From Natronosalvus vescus (GTDB lineage Archaea > Halobacteriota > Halobacteria > Halobacteriales > Natrialbaceae), in the NCBI RefSeq assembly GCF_023973145.1, contig NZ_CP099546.1, positions 744,001 to 808,000 on the forward strand: a DNA stretch of 64,000 nucleotides, read 5' to 3'. Positions 35,345 through 43,430 of the stretch are shown here, one piece after another; within the stretch, counting starts at the first letter, position 1, and the number at the start of each line of letters is the position of its first letter. The notes below the pieces were generated by a model. It was given only the letters and a program-made list of their open reading frames with translations. It did not search any database and was not told the origin of the DNA. A program made the translations under genes and the position numbers.

Positions 35345-35446
35345 TGATTTTCGTCCTCCGTCGCCACCACTGCACCCCATCGAGGTTCGGTGGCTCGAGT
35401 GGGCTGGTTGTCGAACGAGTGAGTGAAAACGGAATCGCTCTCCTGT

Positions 35447-36538
35447 CTACTCCTCTTTCTCGTAGGGTTCGCCCACCGACGAGGGCATGCGGGTCTTCCC
35501 CCAGAGGGTGAGGACGACGATCACGCCGACGTAGGGAGCGAGTCCCATGAGTCGGGCCGAGATCGCCCGTCCCATGATGGTGATGTCGGCTGTCTGGAAC
35601 TGGATCTGCAGCATGTCCAGGCCGGCGAAGAGGAGCGCGGCGAGGGCAGCCCCGATCGGGTTGTAGTTACCGAAGAGGTAGGCGACGATGGCGATCCAGC
35701 CCCGGCCGTCGACCATCGTATCGCCAGTTCCGATGAAGTCCCCCGCGTGAGCGAGGAGGACGGCGCCGCCCAGGCCGGCCATCGCCCCGGAGAAGATCAC
35801 CGTCGCGTACCGCACGCGATTGACGTCGATACCGGCGGTATCGAGCGCCTTTGGATTGTCGCCCGCAGCCTGGATCCAGTAGCCGTAGCGGGTGCGGTAG
35901 AGGAAGACCCAGGCGGCGATCACCATGATCAGCGTGAGCACGACCAGCGGCGATTGGCTGAAGACGATGGAACCGACGTAGGGGATCTCCACGAGGTACG
36001 GAATCGAGTAGTGGTTAATGCTCGCCAGCCCGGGGCTGCGAACCGTGTCCCACAGTAGCGACGCTGCAAACGGCGCGAACCCAAGTCCCATGAACCAGAT
36101 GGCCAGGCCGGCGACGATCTGATCGGCCTTGTACCGGATCAGGAGTACCGCGTAGAGAACGGTCAGAACGAGCGTGAACGCAACCGCGATGGCGATCGCG
36201 AGCCAGATGTGAGGCTGGCTCGGTGACGTTCCACCCATGCCGTACATCGTCGCGGCCGCCGTGATCGCCCCGAAGATCATGAACCCCTCGAGCCCGATGT
36301 TGAACACGCCGCTTTTCTCGGCGTAGAGGCCGCCGATGGCCGCGAGCGCGATCGGTGCGGCGCCGACCAGCGTACGGTTGATGAATCCGACGGTGAAAAT
36401 GCGCCTGAGCGTGACCCAGATGTCATCGAGCGAGACGCCGAAGAAGACGACGCTCACGCCCACGAGCGCGGCCAGCACGAGCACGACGAGCCCGCTTATT
36501 CGAACGCCCCGACTGGACGTGTAGTCGGCGACGCTCAT
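35447..36538 (-). CDS. ABC transporter permease (BMP/nucleoside type), second permease
   Basis: A 363-residue inner-membrane subunit of the BPD_transp_2 type (Rbs/branched-chain/nucleoside family) with about nine to ten membrane segments. Family blocks include AAIGGLYAEKSGVFNIGLEGFMIFGA and YWIQAAGDNPKALDTAGIDVNRVR near the ATPase contact loop. It is the last gene of an operon in the order substrate-binding protein, ATPase, permease, permease, and overlaps the preceding permease by 4 bases. The pair resembles NupP/NupQ-type nucleoside importers. Confidence 0.9.
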   Translation of the reverse strand: MSVADYTSSRGVRISGLVVLVLAALVGVSVVFFGVSLDDIWVTLRRIFTVGFINRTLVGAAPIALAAIGGLYAEKSGVFNIGLEGFMIFGAITAAATMYGMGGTSPSQPHIWLAIAIAVAFTLVLTVLYAVLLIRYKADQIVAGLAIWFMGLGFAPFAASLLWDTVRSPGLASINHYSIPYLVEIPYVGSIVFSQSPLVVLTLIMVIAAWVFLYRTRYGYWIQAAGDNPKALDTAGIDVNRVRYATVIFSGAMAGLGGAVLLAHAGDFIGTGDTMVDGRGWIAIVAYLFGNYNPIGAALAALLFAGLDMLQIQFQTADITIMGRAISARLMGLAPYVGVIVVLTLWGKTRMPSSVGEPYEKEE

Positions 36539-37665
36539 CGGTCGTCACCTCCGAGGCCCGTTCGCTTGGCGATCATCCTGAACAGCTCGGGTGCGGCGAC
36601 GAACAGGACGACGAGCCCGACGATGCCGTCGATCAACTGGACGGGAACGCCGCTGTTGATCTGGACGTACGAACTCGAGGAGTCGAGCGCGCCGAAGAGC
36701 AAGGCGGCCGGAACGACGCCGAGTGGGTTGTTCGCCGCGAGCAGGCTGACGGCGATGGCGTCGAAGCCGTAGTTGCCGATGCCGCTCGGGTCGATGAAGT
36801 AGCCCTGCACCATGATCGCGAAGACGGCGCCGACGAGGCCGGCGACCATCCCCGAGACGGTCATCGTCGTCACGATCATGCGCTTCGAGGCGACCCCGGA
36901 GAACGTGGCCGCCGGCTCCTGGTGGCCGCTGGTCACCATGTCGTAGCCGAAGCTCGTTCGCGTCATGACGACGCTGATGACGACGACGACCGCGAGCGCG
37001 AGCAGGAGGCCGACGATCGAGAAGTTGGGGTTTTCGAACACCAGTTGCGGAAATCCAACGTTGTCAGGCAGATACGCGGTTCGCACCGACCGGGCGTCGT
37101 CGGGACGTAGCGGGCCGTCGACGGCCCAACCGACCAGCCCGATGGCGATGAAGTTCAACATAATGGTCGTGATGATCTCATTGGCCCCGTAGTAGGCCTT
37201 CAGCGCTCCGGGTAACGCCCCGTACAGCCCTCCTGTGACCGCAGCGACGACCAGCCCGAGGACGATCAACACGACGCCGCCGAAAGCGCCGGTCGGTAGA
37301 AACGGTGCGACCCAGATGATCGCCAGCACGCAGGAAATTCCGCCGATGATCAACTGCCCCTGGGCGCCGATATTGAACACGCCAGCCCGAAAGGCAACCG
37401 CGACGGCAACGCCGGCGAGGATGAACAACGTCGTGTATTGGAGCGTTCTCGAGAACGCCCGTTCGCTGCCGAATGCGCCGACGACCATGTCGCGGGCGAA
37501 TTGCAGCGGGTCGTGACCGACGGCGGCCACGATCACGAGGCCGATGAGGATCGCCAGTGTGGTCGAACCGATGGCGATGCCGATTCGCTCGTAGACCGAC
37601 GCGGTGAGCATGCGGTCGGCGGCGCGGTCGAGGCCGCGACGAAGTCGGCCCGGATCGTCGCTCAT
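36535..37665 (-). CDS. ABC transporter permease (BMP/nucleoside type), first permease
   Basis: A 376-residue permease with about nine to ten hydrophobic segments. FRAGVFNIGAQGQLIIGGISCV is the conserved block shared by this family, and GYDMVTSGHQEPAATFSGV resembles the ATPase-coupling loop. It overlaps the ATPase gene upstream and the second permease downstream by 4 bases each, so the three are translationally coupled and form one membrane complex. Confidence 0.9.
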   Translation of the reverse strand: MSDDPGRLRRGLDRAADRMLTASVYERIGIAIGSTTLAILIGLVIVAAVGHDPLQFARDMVVGAFGSERAFSRTLQYTTLFILAGVAVAVAFRAGVFNIGAQGQLIIGGISCVLAIIWVAPFLPTGAFGGVVLIVLGLVVAAVTGGLYGALPGALKAYYGANEIITTIMLNFIAIGLVGWAVDGPLRPDDARSVRTAYLPDNVGFPQLVFENPNFSIVGLLLALAVVVVISVVMTRTSFGYDMVTSGHQEPAATFSGVASKRMIVTTMTVSGMVAGLVGAVFAIMVQGYFIDPSGIGNYGFDAIAVSLLAANNPLGVVPAALLFGALDSSSSYVQINSGVPVQLIDGIVGLVVLFVAAPELFRMIAKRTGLGGDDR

Positions 37666-39284
37666 GACTGCACCTCGCCGTCGGTTCCGACGGTTTCGTC
37701 TGTCTCGACCGACTCGCCGTTTTTCCCTTCGAGCGACTGCGATTCGTCCTCGCCCTCGAGTCGCTTCCCCGCCATCAACAGACCGAGTTCCTCCTCGGTG
37801 ACCGCGTCCGGATCGACGATCTGGATGAACTCACCTTCATACATGACGGCGATACGGTCGGCGAGTTTCTGGATCTCGTCCAGCTTCGAGGAGACGACGA
37901 CGATGCCGAGTCCCGCATCGCGAAGCTCGATCAGCCGGTTGTGGATGAACTCGATCGAGCCGATGTCGACCCCGCGGGTCGGATGTGCGGCGACCATCAC
38001 GATCGGATCGTGCCCGATCTCGCGGCCGACGATGAACTTCTGCTGGTTGCCCCCCGAGAGCGAGGCCGCTCTCGTGTCCGGATTCGGTGGCTGGACGTCG
38101 AACTCCTCGATGATCTCCTCCGCGTGATCCGAAACGGCGCCCCAGTCGAGCCAGCCGTTGACGGCGTAGGGCTCGACCGTCTGGTTCCCCAGTAAGGTAT
38201 TTTTGACCAGGTCGTAGTTCTGTACCAGTCCCTCGGTCTGGCGGTCGCCCGGAATGTAGCCGATACCGAGTTCGATTCGATGGCGTCGACTCGTGTCCGT
38301 GATGTCGGTTCCCTCGAACCGGATCGTTCCCGATTCGACGGGCCGAAGCCCGGTGAGGGCCTCGGCGAGTTCGGCCTGGCCGTTGCCCTGGACGCCGGCG
38401 ATGCCGAGTATCTCGCTCTCGCAAACCGTGAGGTCGACGCCGCTGACCTGCTCGAGGCCCCGATCACCAATCACCGAAATCTCCTCGGCGGTGAGTACGG
38501 GGTCGCCCACGGGTGTGTCCCGGGTCGCCCGGTCGAACAGCACTTCCCGCCCGACCATCATCCGCGCCAGTTCCTGTTCGCTGGTATCGGCGGCGTCGAC
38601 CGTTCCGACCGCCTTGCCGTCCCGAAGCACGGTGATCAGGTCGGCGATCTGTAACACTTCGTCGAGTTTGTGCGAGATGAATATTAGCGACCGGCCTGCC
38701 TCCCGAAGGTCTTCCATCAGGGCCATCAGTCCGTCGACCTCCTGTGGCGTGAGGACGGCCGTCGGCTCGTCGAGGATGAGCGTCTCGGCCCCCCGGTAGA
38801 GGCTCTTGACGATCTCGACGCGCTGGCGGGTGCCGAGATCGAGTTCTTCGACGGGGGTGTCGAGGTGCTGGTCGACGTTGAAGCCGTAGCGCGCACAGAT
38901 CTCCTCGATGTCGGTTCGTGCCGCCGACTCGTCGACCAGCCCGTTCTCGGTCGGCTCGTGCCCCAGAATAACGTTCTGGAGAACCGTCATCGGCTCGATC
39001 AGCTGGAAGTGCTGGTGGATCATGCCGATCCCCTGTTCCATCGCGTCGTGGGGCGATTCGAACGTCTGAGGTTGGCCGTCGACGTAGATCGTGCCCGAAT
39101 CCTGGTCGTACAACCCGTACAGCACGCTCATGAGCGTCGTCTTGCCAGACCCGTTCTCGCCAAGCAGCGCGTGGATCGCCCCCTCCTCGAGGGTGAAATC
39201 GATGTCGTCGTTTGCGACGACGTCACCGAAGGTCTTGGTGATCCCCTCGAGTCTGACGTTCGCCGGTTCGTCACTTACAGCCAT
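37662..39284 (-). CDS. ABC transporter ATP-binding protein with two nucleotide-binding domains
   Basis: A 540-residue protein with two ABC domains, as in RbsA/NupO-type importers. Domain 1 has Walker A GENGSGKTT (residues 42-50) and LILDEPTAVLTPQEV. Domain 2 has a degenerate P-loop GVQGNGQAEL, usual in this family, and the signature SLSGGNQQK. It powers import through the two permeases. The start at 39284 (MAVSDEPANVRLEG) is preferred over the open frame to 39323. The acidic C-terminal tail is a halophile feature. Confidence 0.93.
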   Translation of the reverse strand: MAVSDEPANVRLEGITKTFGDVVANDDIDFTLEEGAIHALLGENGSGKTTLMSVLYGLYDQDSGTIYVDGQPQTFESPHDAMEQGIGMIHQHFQLIEPMTVLQNVILGHEPTENGLVDESAARTDIEEICARYGFNVDQHLDTPVEELDLGTRQRVEIVKSLYRGAETLILDEPTAVLTPQEVDGLMALMEDLREAGRSLIFISHKLDEVLQIADLITVLRDGKAVGTVDAADTSEQELARMMVGREVLFDRATRDTPVGDPVLTAEEISVIGDRGLEQVSGVDLTVCESEILGIAGVQGNGQAELAEALTGLRPVESGTIRFEGTDITDTSRRHRIELGIGYIPGDRQTEGLVQNYDLVKNTLLGNQTVEPYAVNGWLDWGAVSDHAEEIIEEFDVQPPNPDTRAASLSGGNQQKFIVGREIGHDPIVMVAAHPTRGVDIGSIEFIHNRLIELRDAGLGIVVVSSKLDEIQKLADRIAVMYEGEFIQIVDPDAVTEEELGLLMAGKRLEGEDESQSLEGKNGESVETDETVGTDGEVQS

Positions 39285-39338
39285 GGTACTCCAGTCGATG
39301 TATGCATGCGGGCCAAAGGTCAAAAGGTGTGCGGCTCG

Positions 39339-40523
39339 TTAGCAGCCGGTCGGTCCGCAGCTGAGCTCTATCTCATCGTCGAGGAACGCCTGTCTCGCGG
39401 CTTCGATGTTCTCTTCGAGGGAGTCGGGAAGTTCACCTTCGAACTCCTGACCGACGACGAAGTCGATCCCCTCGTTCTCGATGCTGAGGTTCTGTTCGCC
39501 CGAGACGCTTCCCCAGTCGTCTTCGTACACCGCTTCGGCGACCATGTACGTGGCCTCGTTGAGGGCTTTGATCGCCGAGCCGAGAATGACGTCTGCGTAC
39601 TGGTCGTCGGTGACCGACTGGTCGCTGTCGACGCCGAGGGCGAAGCGATCGTTGTCCTGTGCGGCAGAGAACGCCCCTGCGCCCGCTGCGGCCGCGGCGT
39701 GCCAGACGATGTCGGCACCGTCGTCGAACTGCGAACTGGCGACCTCGTTCAGCGCTTCGGAGTCGGAGAAGCTGCCACCGTAGCCGGTGAGCACCTCGAT
39801 GCTGTCGTCGACCCACTCGACGCCTTCGATGTAGGACTGCTCGAAGGCGTTGATCAGGTCGATGTCCTCGCCGCCGGCAAAGCCGACGATGGACTCGTCC
39901 GGATCGGTGGAACTATCGTCGTGTTCAATCTCCTCGTGGGTCAACGTTCCGGCAGCGACGCCCGCGAGGAACGACATCTCGTTGTTCATCTCGATCCAGC
40001 CCGAGACGTTCTCCGCACCCTCGACGTGGTCGTTGATGAGCATCCAGTACTGATCCGGGTACTGCTCGGAGTTCTCCGCCAGCCCCTCCCAGTGCTGGTA
40101 GCCGACCATCACGATGAGATCGTAGGAACCATCCGCAGCGAGGTCTTCCTGCCTGGCCGCGAAGTTGGCGGTCTCGGTCTCTTCGACCTGTGTAACCTCG
40201 AACCCGAAGTCGTCAGCTGCCTCCTCGAGCCCCTCGAGGGCGTTGTCGTTGAACGCGTTGTCGCCGAAGCCGGCGTCGCTCGAGATGATGGCGACCTGGT
40301 TGTCGGCGTCGGCGTCGCCATTGCCGTTACCGTTCCCGTTGCCATTGCCGTTGCCGTTGCCATTACCGTTACCGTTTCCGTCGTCGTCACCGTTCCCGAG
40401 ACACCCAGCGATCGCAATGCCACCGAGGGCTGCACTCGAGCCAAGTATCGATCGGCGAGAGATGCGCGATTTAGAGGACTCTACCGGTTCCTTCTCACCA
40501 TCATTGCCATTGGGTAGCACCAT
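39339..40523 (-). CDS. BMP-family substrate-binding lipoprotein
   Basis: A 394-residue lipoprotein of the BMP/Med/PnrA family, which bind purine or other nucleosides and sometimes sugars outside the membrane. The N-terminus has a Tat motif (R23-R24 in SRRSILG) and a lipobox IAGC with the lipidated cysteine at 41. Residues about 49-68 are a perfect (Asn-Gly)n linker encoded by six-base repeats. The ligand-binding domain begins at VAIISSDAGFGDNAFND and includes VGYQHWEG. It is the first gene of the importer operon, 54 bases before the ATPase gene. It ends in CGPTGC, an unusual cysteine-containing tail. Confidence 0.92.
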   Translation of the reverse strand: MVLPNGNDGEKEPVESSKSRISRRSILGSSAALGGIAIAGCLGNGDDDGNGNGNGNGNGNGNGNGNGNGDADADNQVAIISSDAGFGDNAFNDNALEGLEEAADDFGFEVTQVEETETANFAARQEDLAADGSYDLIVMVGYQHWEGLAENSEQYPDQYWMLINDHVEGAENVSGWIEMNNEMSFLAGVAAGTLTHEEIEHDDSSTDPDESIVGFAGGEDIDLINAFEQSYIEGVEWVDDSIEVLTGYGGSFSDSEALNEVASSQFDDGADIVWHAAAAAGAGAFSAAQDNDRFALGVDSDQSVTDDQYADVILGSAIKALNEATYMVAEAVYEDDWGSVSGEQNLSIENEGIDFVVGQEFEGELPDSLEENIEAARQAFLDDEIELSCGPTGC

Positions 40524-40827
40524 ACGTGGAATGTTACTACACAGATATTAAATCTTTTCGACAAACATTTCGACCGACGTTTTGGCTGTATTATCTGAGA
40601 TAAGTAACAATGTGTGTATGTGTTAGTGGGCTAATTATAGTTCGTAGGTAGCTTCGGGGAAGTACACGTATGTCCAGCCATCAATTCGACAGCCTGGAAT
40701 CCCACTCGGGAGCGAAACCGATCGGTGCGAAAGTCGGTCAAGATCCCTGGCGAGTCTCACACCGATCTCCAGTCGGCGCAGTGGCAGGGACACGATCGTG
40801 GTAGTGTCTGCGCCGATTCGACGGGCG
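40524..40827. promoter_or_regulatory. Promoter region of the BMP importer operon
   Basis: 304 bases without a gene. On the minus strand TTTAATATC (40544-40552) sits about 25 bases before the ATG at 40523, giving a leaderless mRNA. A near-perfect 13-base palindrome TTATCTGAGATAA at 40591-40603 lies about 40 bases upstream of that box and is a candidate activator or repressor site. The segment 40640-40827 has no recognisable feature. Confidence 0.5.
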
Positions 40828-41796
40828 TCAATCGGTGATCTCGGTCGTCGGCTGACCAACAGATCCAGCGAGGCGTTTACGATACACGCCGAGTGCCCCA
40901 TACAGTCCGATCTCGGTTCCGAGCGGAGTGATCTCGAGTTCCGGCCGGTCGACGAAGCAGTACCGCTCGAGGTAACGATCGATTCCCTCGAGCAGCCAGT
41001 CGGCATTGTTGAGCGCGACGCCGCCGCCCACTGTCACGCGACCCGGGTTAAACGAGTTACACAGCGTGCCGATGCCAGCGGCGTTGTACCGGGCGATCCG
41101 ATCCAGACAGTCGGTCGCGAAGCGATCCCCATCCGATGCGGCGTCGAAAACGTCCTGAGCGGTGAGTTCGCGTTCGATCTCCGAGAGGACGCTCCCATCG
41201 CCGTCTCCGTTCTCGAGGCGGTGAGCGACGTACTGTGGGATCCCTCGACCCGAACAGTACGCCTCCCAGGCGCCGGTGACCGCAGCGCTTTCGAGGGGGC
41301 CCTCCGGTTCGATCGGGAGGAGACCGAACTCGCCGGCCTGGCCGTGTTCGCCGCGAACGAGGCGACCGTCTTCGACGACACCGCCGCCGATTCCCGTGCC
41401 GAAGGTTACGTGGAGCAACGAGCGGACGTCACTCCGTTGCCCGAAGTACCACTCACCGAGTGCGGAGGCACTACAGTCATTTTCGACGACCGTCTCGAGG
41501 CCGAACCGACGTTCGATCGGGGTGGACAGATCCAGGTGCTCGATGAGTGCACCGTCCGGCGTATCGAACGCACTGATACACCCTGACTCGGGATCGACCA
41601 ATCCCGGTGCAGAGATCGCGACAGCATCCAGGGACTCCGATTCCAGCCGCGTCTCGAGTGTGTCGATCAGTTGCGTCTCGAGCGCGTGGGGTCGCGTCGG
41701 TTCCGTCGAGACTGCGGTCACAAAATCGCCCTCCGGCGTTCCGACCGTGTAGTGGAAGTTCGTGCTTCCGACGCCGAAGAGCGCAACGCGAGTCAT
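40828..41796 (-). CDS. ROK-family protein (sugar-kinase-like)
   Basis: A 322-residue protein of the ROK family (sugar kinases and repressors). The ATP and sugar-binding blocks are VTFGTGIGGGVVEDGRLVRGEHGQAGEFG and GRVTVGGGVALNN. No N-terminal helix-turn-helix is present, so a kinase is more likely than a repressor. The zinc motif CxCGxxGCxE found in most ROK kinases is missing: the region reads EPEGPLESAAVTGAWEAYCSG. The start at 41796 (MTRVALFGVGS) is the usual family beginning. It lies upstream of the importer operon on the same strand, which suggests phosphorylation of an imported sugar or nucleoside-derived pentose. Confidence 0.85.
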   Translation of the reverse strand: MTRVALFGVGSTNFHYTVGTPEGDFVTAVSTEPTRPHALETQLIDTLETRLESESLDAVAISAPGLVDPESGCISAFDTPDGALIEHLDLSTPIERRFGLETVVENDCSASALGEWYFGQRSDVRSLLHVTFGTGIGGGVVEDGRLVRGEHGQAGEFGLLPIEPEGPLESAAVTGAWEAYCSGRGIPQYVAHRLENGDGDGSVLSEIERELTAQDVFDAASDGDRFATDCLDRIARYNAAGIGTLCNSFNPGRVTVGGGVALNNADWLLEGIDRYLERYCFVDRPELEITPLGTEIGLYGALGVYRKRLAGSVGQPTTEITD

Positions 41797-41920
41797 ACGA
41801 CGGACGACAGCACAGAGCGGGAAATGTGTTCGGTTTGCTCGTACGTTTTACGAACCGAGTTTCCAGTTCGCTGGCCGCTCGGCGTGGGGTCTCGAGTTGT
41901 GATCGCTCGAAACCAGTCGC

Positions 41921-43255
41921 TTACGCATCCATCGCCGAGTCCGATACCTCGAGGGCGACGTCGATCGCGTCGATCGCGGCGTCGACGTCTTCCCGGGTGA
42001 TCGTCAGCGGCGGGGAGATGATCAGCGTGTTGATCATGTTCGCCACGTAGGTGCCGTTCTCGAGGGCGGTCGCCGCCACCTCGTCGACGATGGTCGACCC
42101 CTTCGAGAGCTTGTCCGCTCGCGTGCCGAAGGGCTCGCGCCCGTCGCTCCGCTTCGTGAGTTCGATGCCGTGGAACAGGCCGATACCCCGCGTGTCACCC
42201 ACGCTCGGGTGACTGTCGGCCAGGTCGTCGATCCGACCCTCGAGGTACTCGCTCATCTCGCTCGAACGCTCGATGAGGTTCTCCTTTTGGTAGGTTTCGA
42301 CGGCGGCGAGCCCGGCGGCGCAGGCGACGGGATGACCTGCGTAGGTGTGGCCGTGAGTCAGCATGTTGTCCTCAAAGTGGTCGGCAATCTCGTCGGTCAC
42401 AGTAGTCGCCGCGAGCGGCGCATATGCCCCCGAGAGTCCCTTGGCCATCGTCATGATGTCGGGGGTGACGTCGTAGACATCGCTGCCAAACCACTCGCCG
42501 GTGCGGCCGAACCCGGTCATGACCTCGTCACAGATGAGCAGTGCGCCGTGGTCGTGGGCGATCTCCTTGAGCCGGGGGAGGTACTCCGGCGGCGGGACGA
42601 GGATCCCGTTAGAGCCGACGATCGGTTCGACCAGGACGGCCGCAACCGTGTCGCCCTCGAGCATCAGCATCTCGTCGATGTACTCGAGGCTCTCCATGGG
42701 ATCGAGCGTCGAGCCGTAGGCGTAGGGGTCGGGCGCTTTGATCATTCCGGGGATACCGGGTTCGGCGGCGAGGCGTCTCGGATCGCCAGTGACGCTGATC
42801 GAGCCAGCCGTCGCGCCGTGATAGGAGCGGTAGCGCGAGATGATCTTGTCCTTCCCCGTGTAGAATTTGGCAATTTTGAGGGCGGCTTCGACGGCTTCGG
42901 TGCCGCTGGTCGAGAAGAACGTCTTCGAGAGATTGCCTGGGGTGACGTCGGCGAGTTTTTCGCCGAGTTTGGCTCGCGCCTCGGTGGCAAACCCGGGCGC
43001 AAAATACGCTCCGTTCTGGGCTTGTTCGGCGATGGCGTCGGCGACGGCATCGGCCGAGTGGCCGAGGTTCGAACACATGAGCTGTGCGGAGAAATCGATG
43101 TACTCGGTGCCATCGGCGTCGGTGAACGTCACCCCGTCGCTCTCGACGATCTGTGTCGGTGCGACCTCGCTCTGGTAGGCCCACGTGCCGAAGACGTACT
43201 CCTTATCGAGCGCCTCGATTTCGTTGAGATCTGCCGCATAGTCGCCTGTTGCCAT
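41921..43255 (-). CDS. Class III aminotransferase (omega-amino acid:pyruvate/beta-alanine type)
   Basis: A 444-residue PLP enzyme of the class III aminotransferases, with the PLP lysine K272 in MAKGLSGAYAP, the aspartate of CDEVMTGFGRTG and the substrate region SYHGATAGS. Family members move amino groups from omega-amino acids such as beta-alanine, GABA, taurine or putrescine to pyruvate or 2-oxoglutarate. It is divergent from a CoA-acylating semialdehyde dehydrogenase, which is the next step for beta-alanine (malonate semialdehyde to acetyl-CoA) or beta-aminoisobutyrate. The exact substrate is inferred from this pairing only. Confidence 0.88.
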   Translation of the reverse strand: MATGDYAADLNEIEALDKEYVFGTWAYQSEVAPTQIVESDGVTFTDADGTEYIDFSAQLMCSNLGHSADAVADAIAEQAQNGAYFAPGFATEARAKLGEKLADVTPGNLSKTFFSTSGTEAVEAALKIAKFYTGKDKIISRYRSYHGATAGSISVTGDPRRLAAEPGIPGMIKAPDPYAYGSTLDPMESLEYIDEMLMLEGDTVAAVLVEPIVGSNGILVPPPEYLPRLKEIAHDHGALLICDEVMTGFGRTGEWFGSDVYDVTPDIMTMAKGLSGAYAPLAATTVTDEIADHFEDNMLTHGHTYAGHPVACAAGLAAVETYQKENLIERSSEMSEYLEGRIDDLADSHPSVGDTRGIGLFHGIELTKRSDGREPFGTRADKLSKGSTIVDEVAATALENGTYVANMINTLIISPPLTITREDVDAAIDAIDVALEVSDSAMDA

Positions 43256-43430
43256 CTGTCTACCCCACGTTGACTCTCCATTGATTAATATTTATCCCTG
43301 CTCAAAATCGACTGGACAGTGTCCTATCTAAGCTTGTTATTCTAGACTAATTACTTCTCACCACTGTTCGAGAGAATATTGTTCAGCATCTCCAGAACCC
43401 TTATAGGGGTGCACGAACAGTCATAGATAA
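43256..43430. promoter_or_regulatory. Divergent promoter region: aminotransferase and semialdehyde dehydrogenase
   Basis: Two back-to-back promoters fit here. On the plus strand TTATA at 43401-43405 is 26 bases before the mmsA ATG. On the minus strand a TAAATATTAA box at about 43286-43295 is about 30 bases before the aminotransferase ATG at 43255. Shared control, for example by the Lrp-type regulator encoded at 44985-45503, is likely but unproven. Confidence 0.6.
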
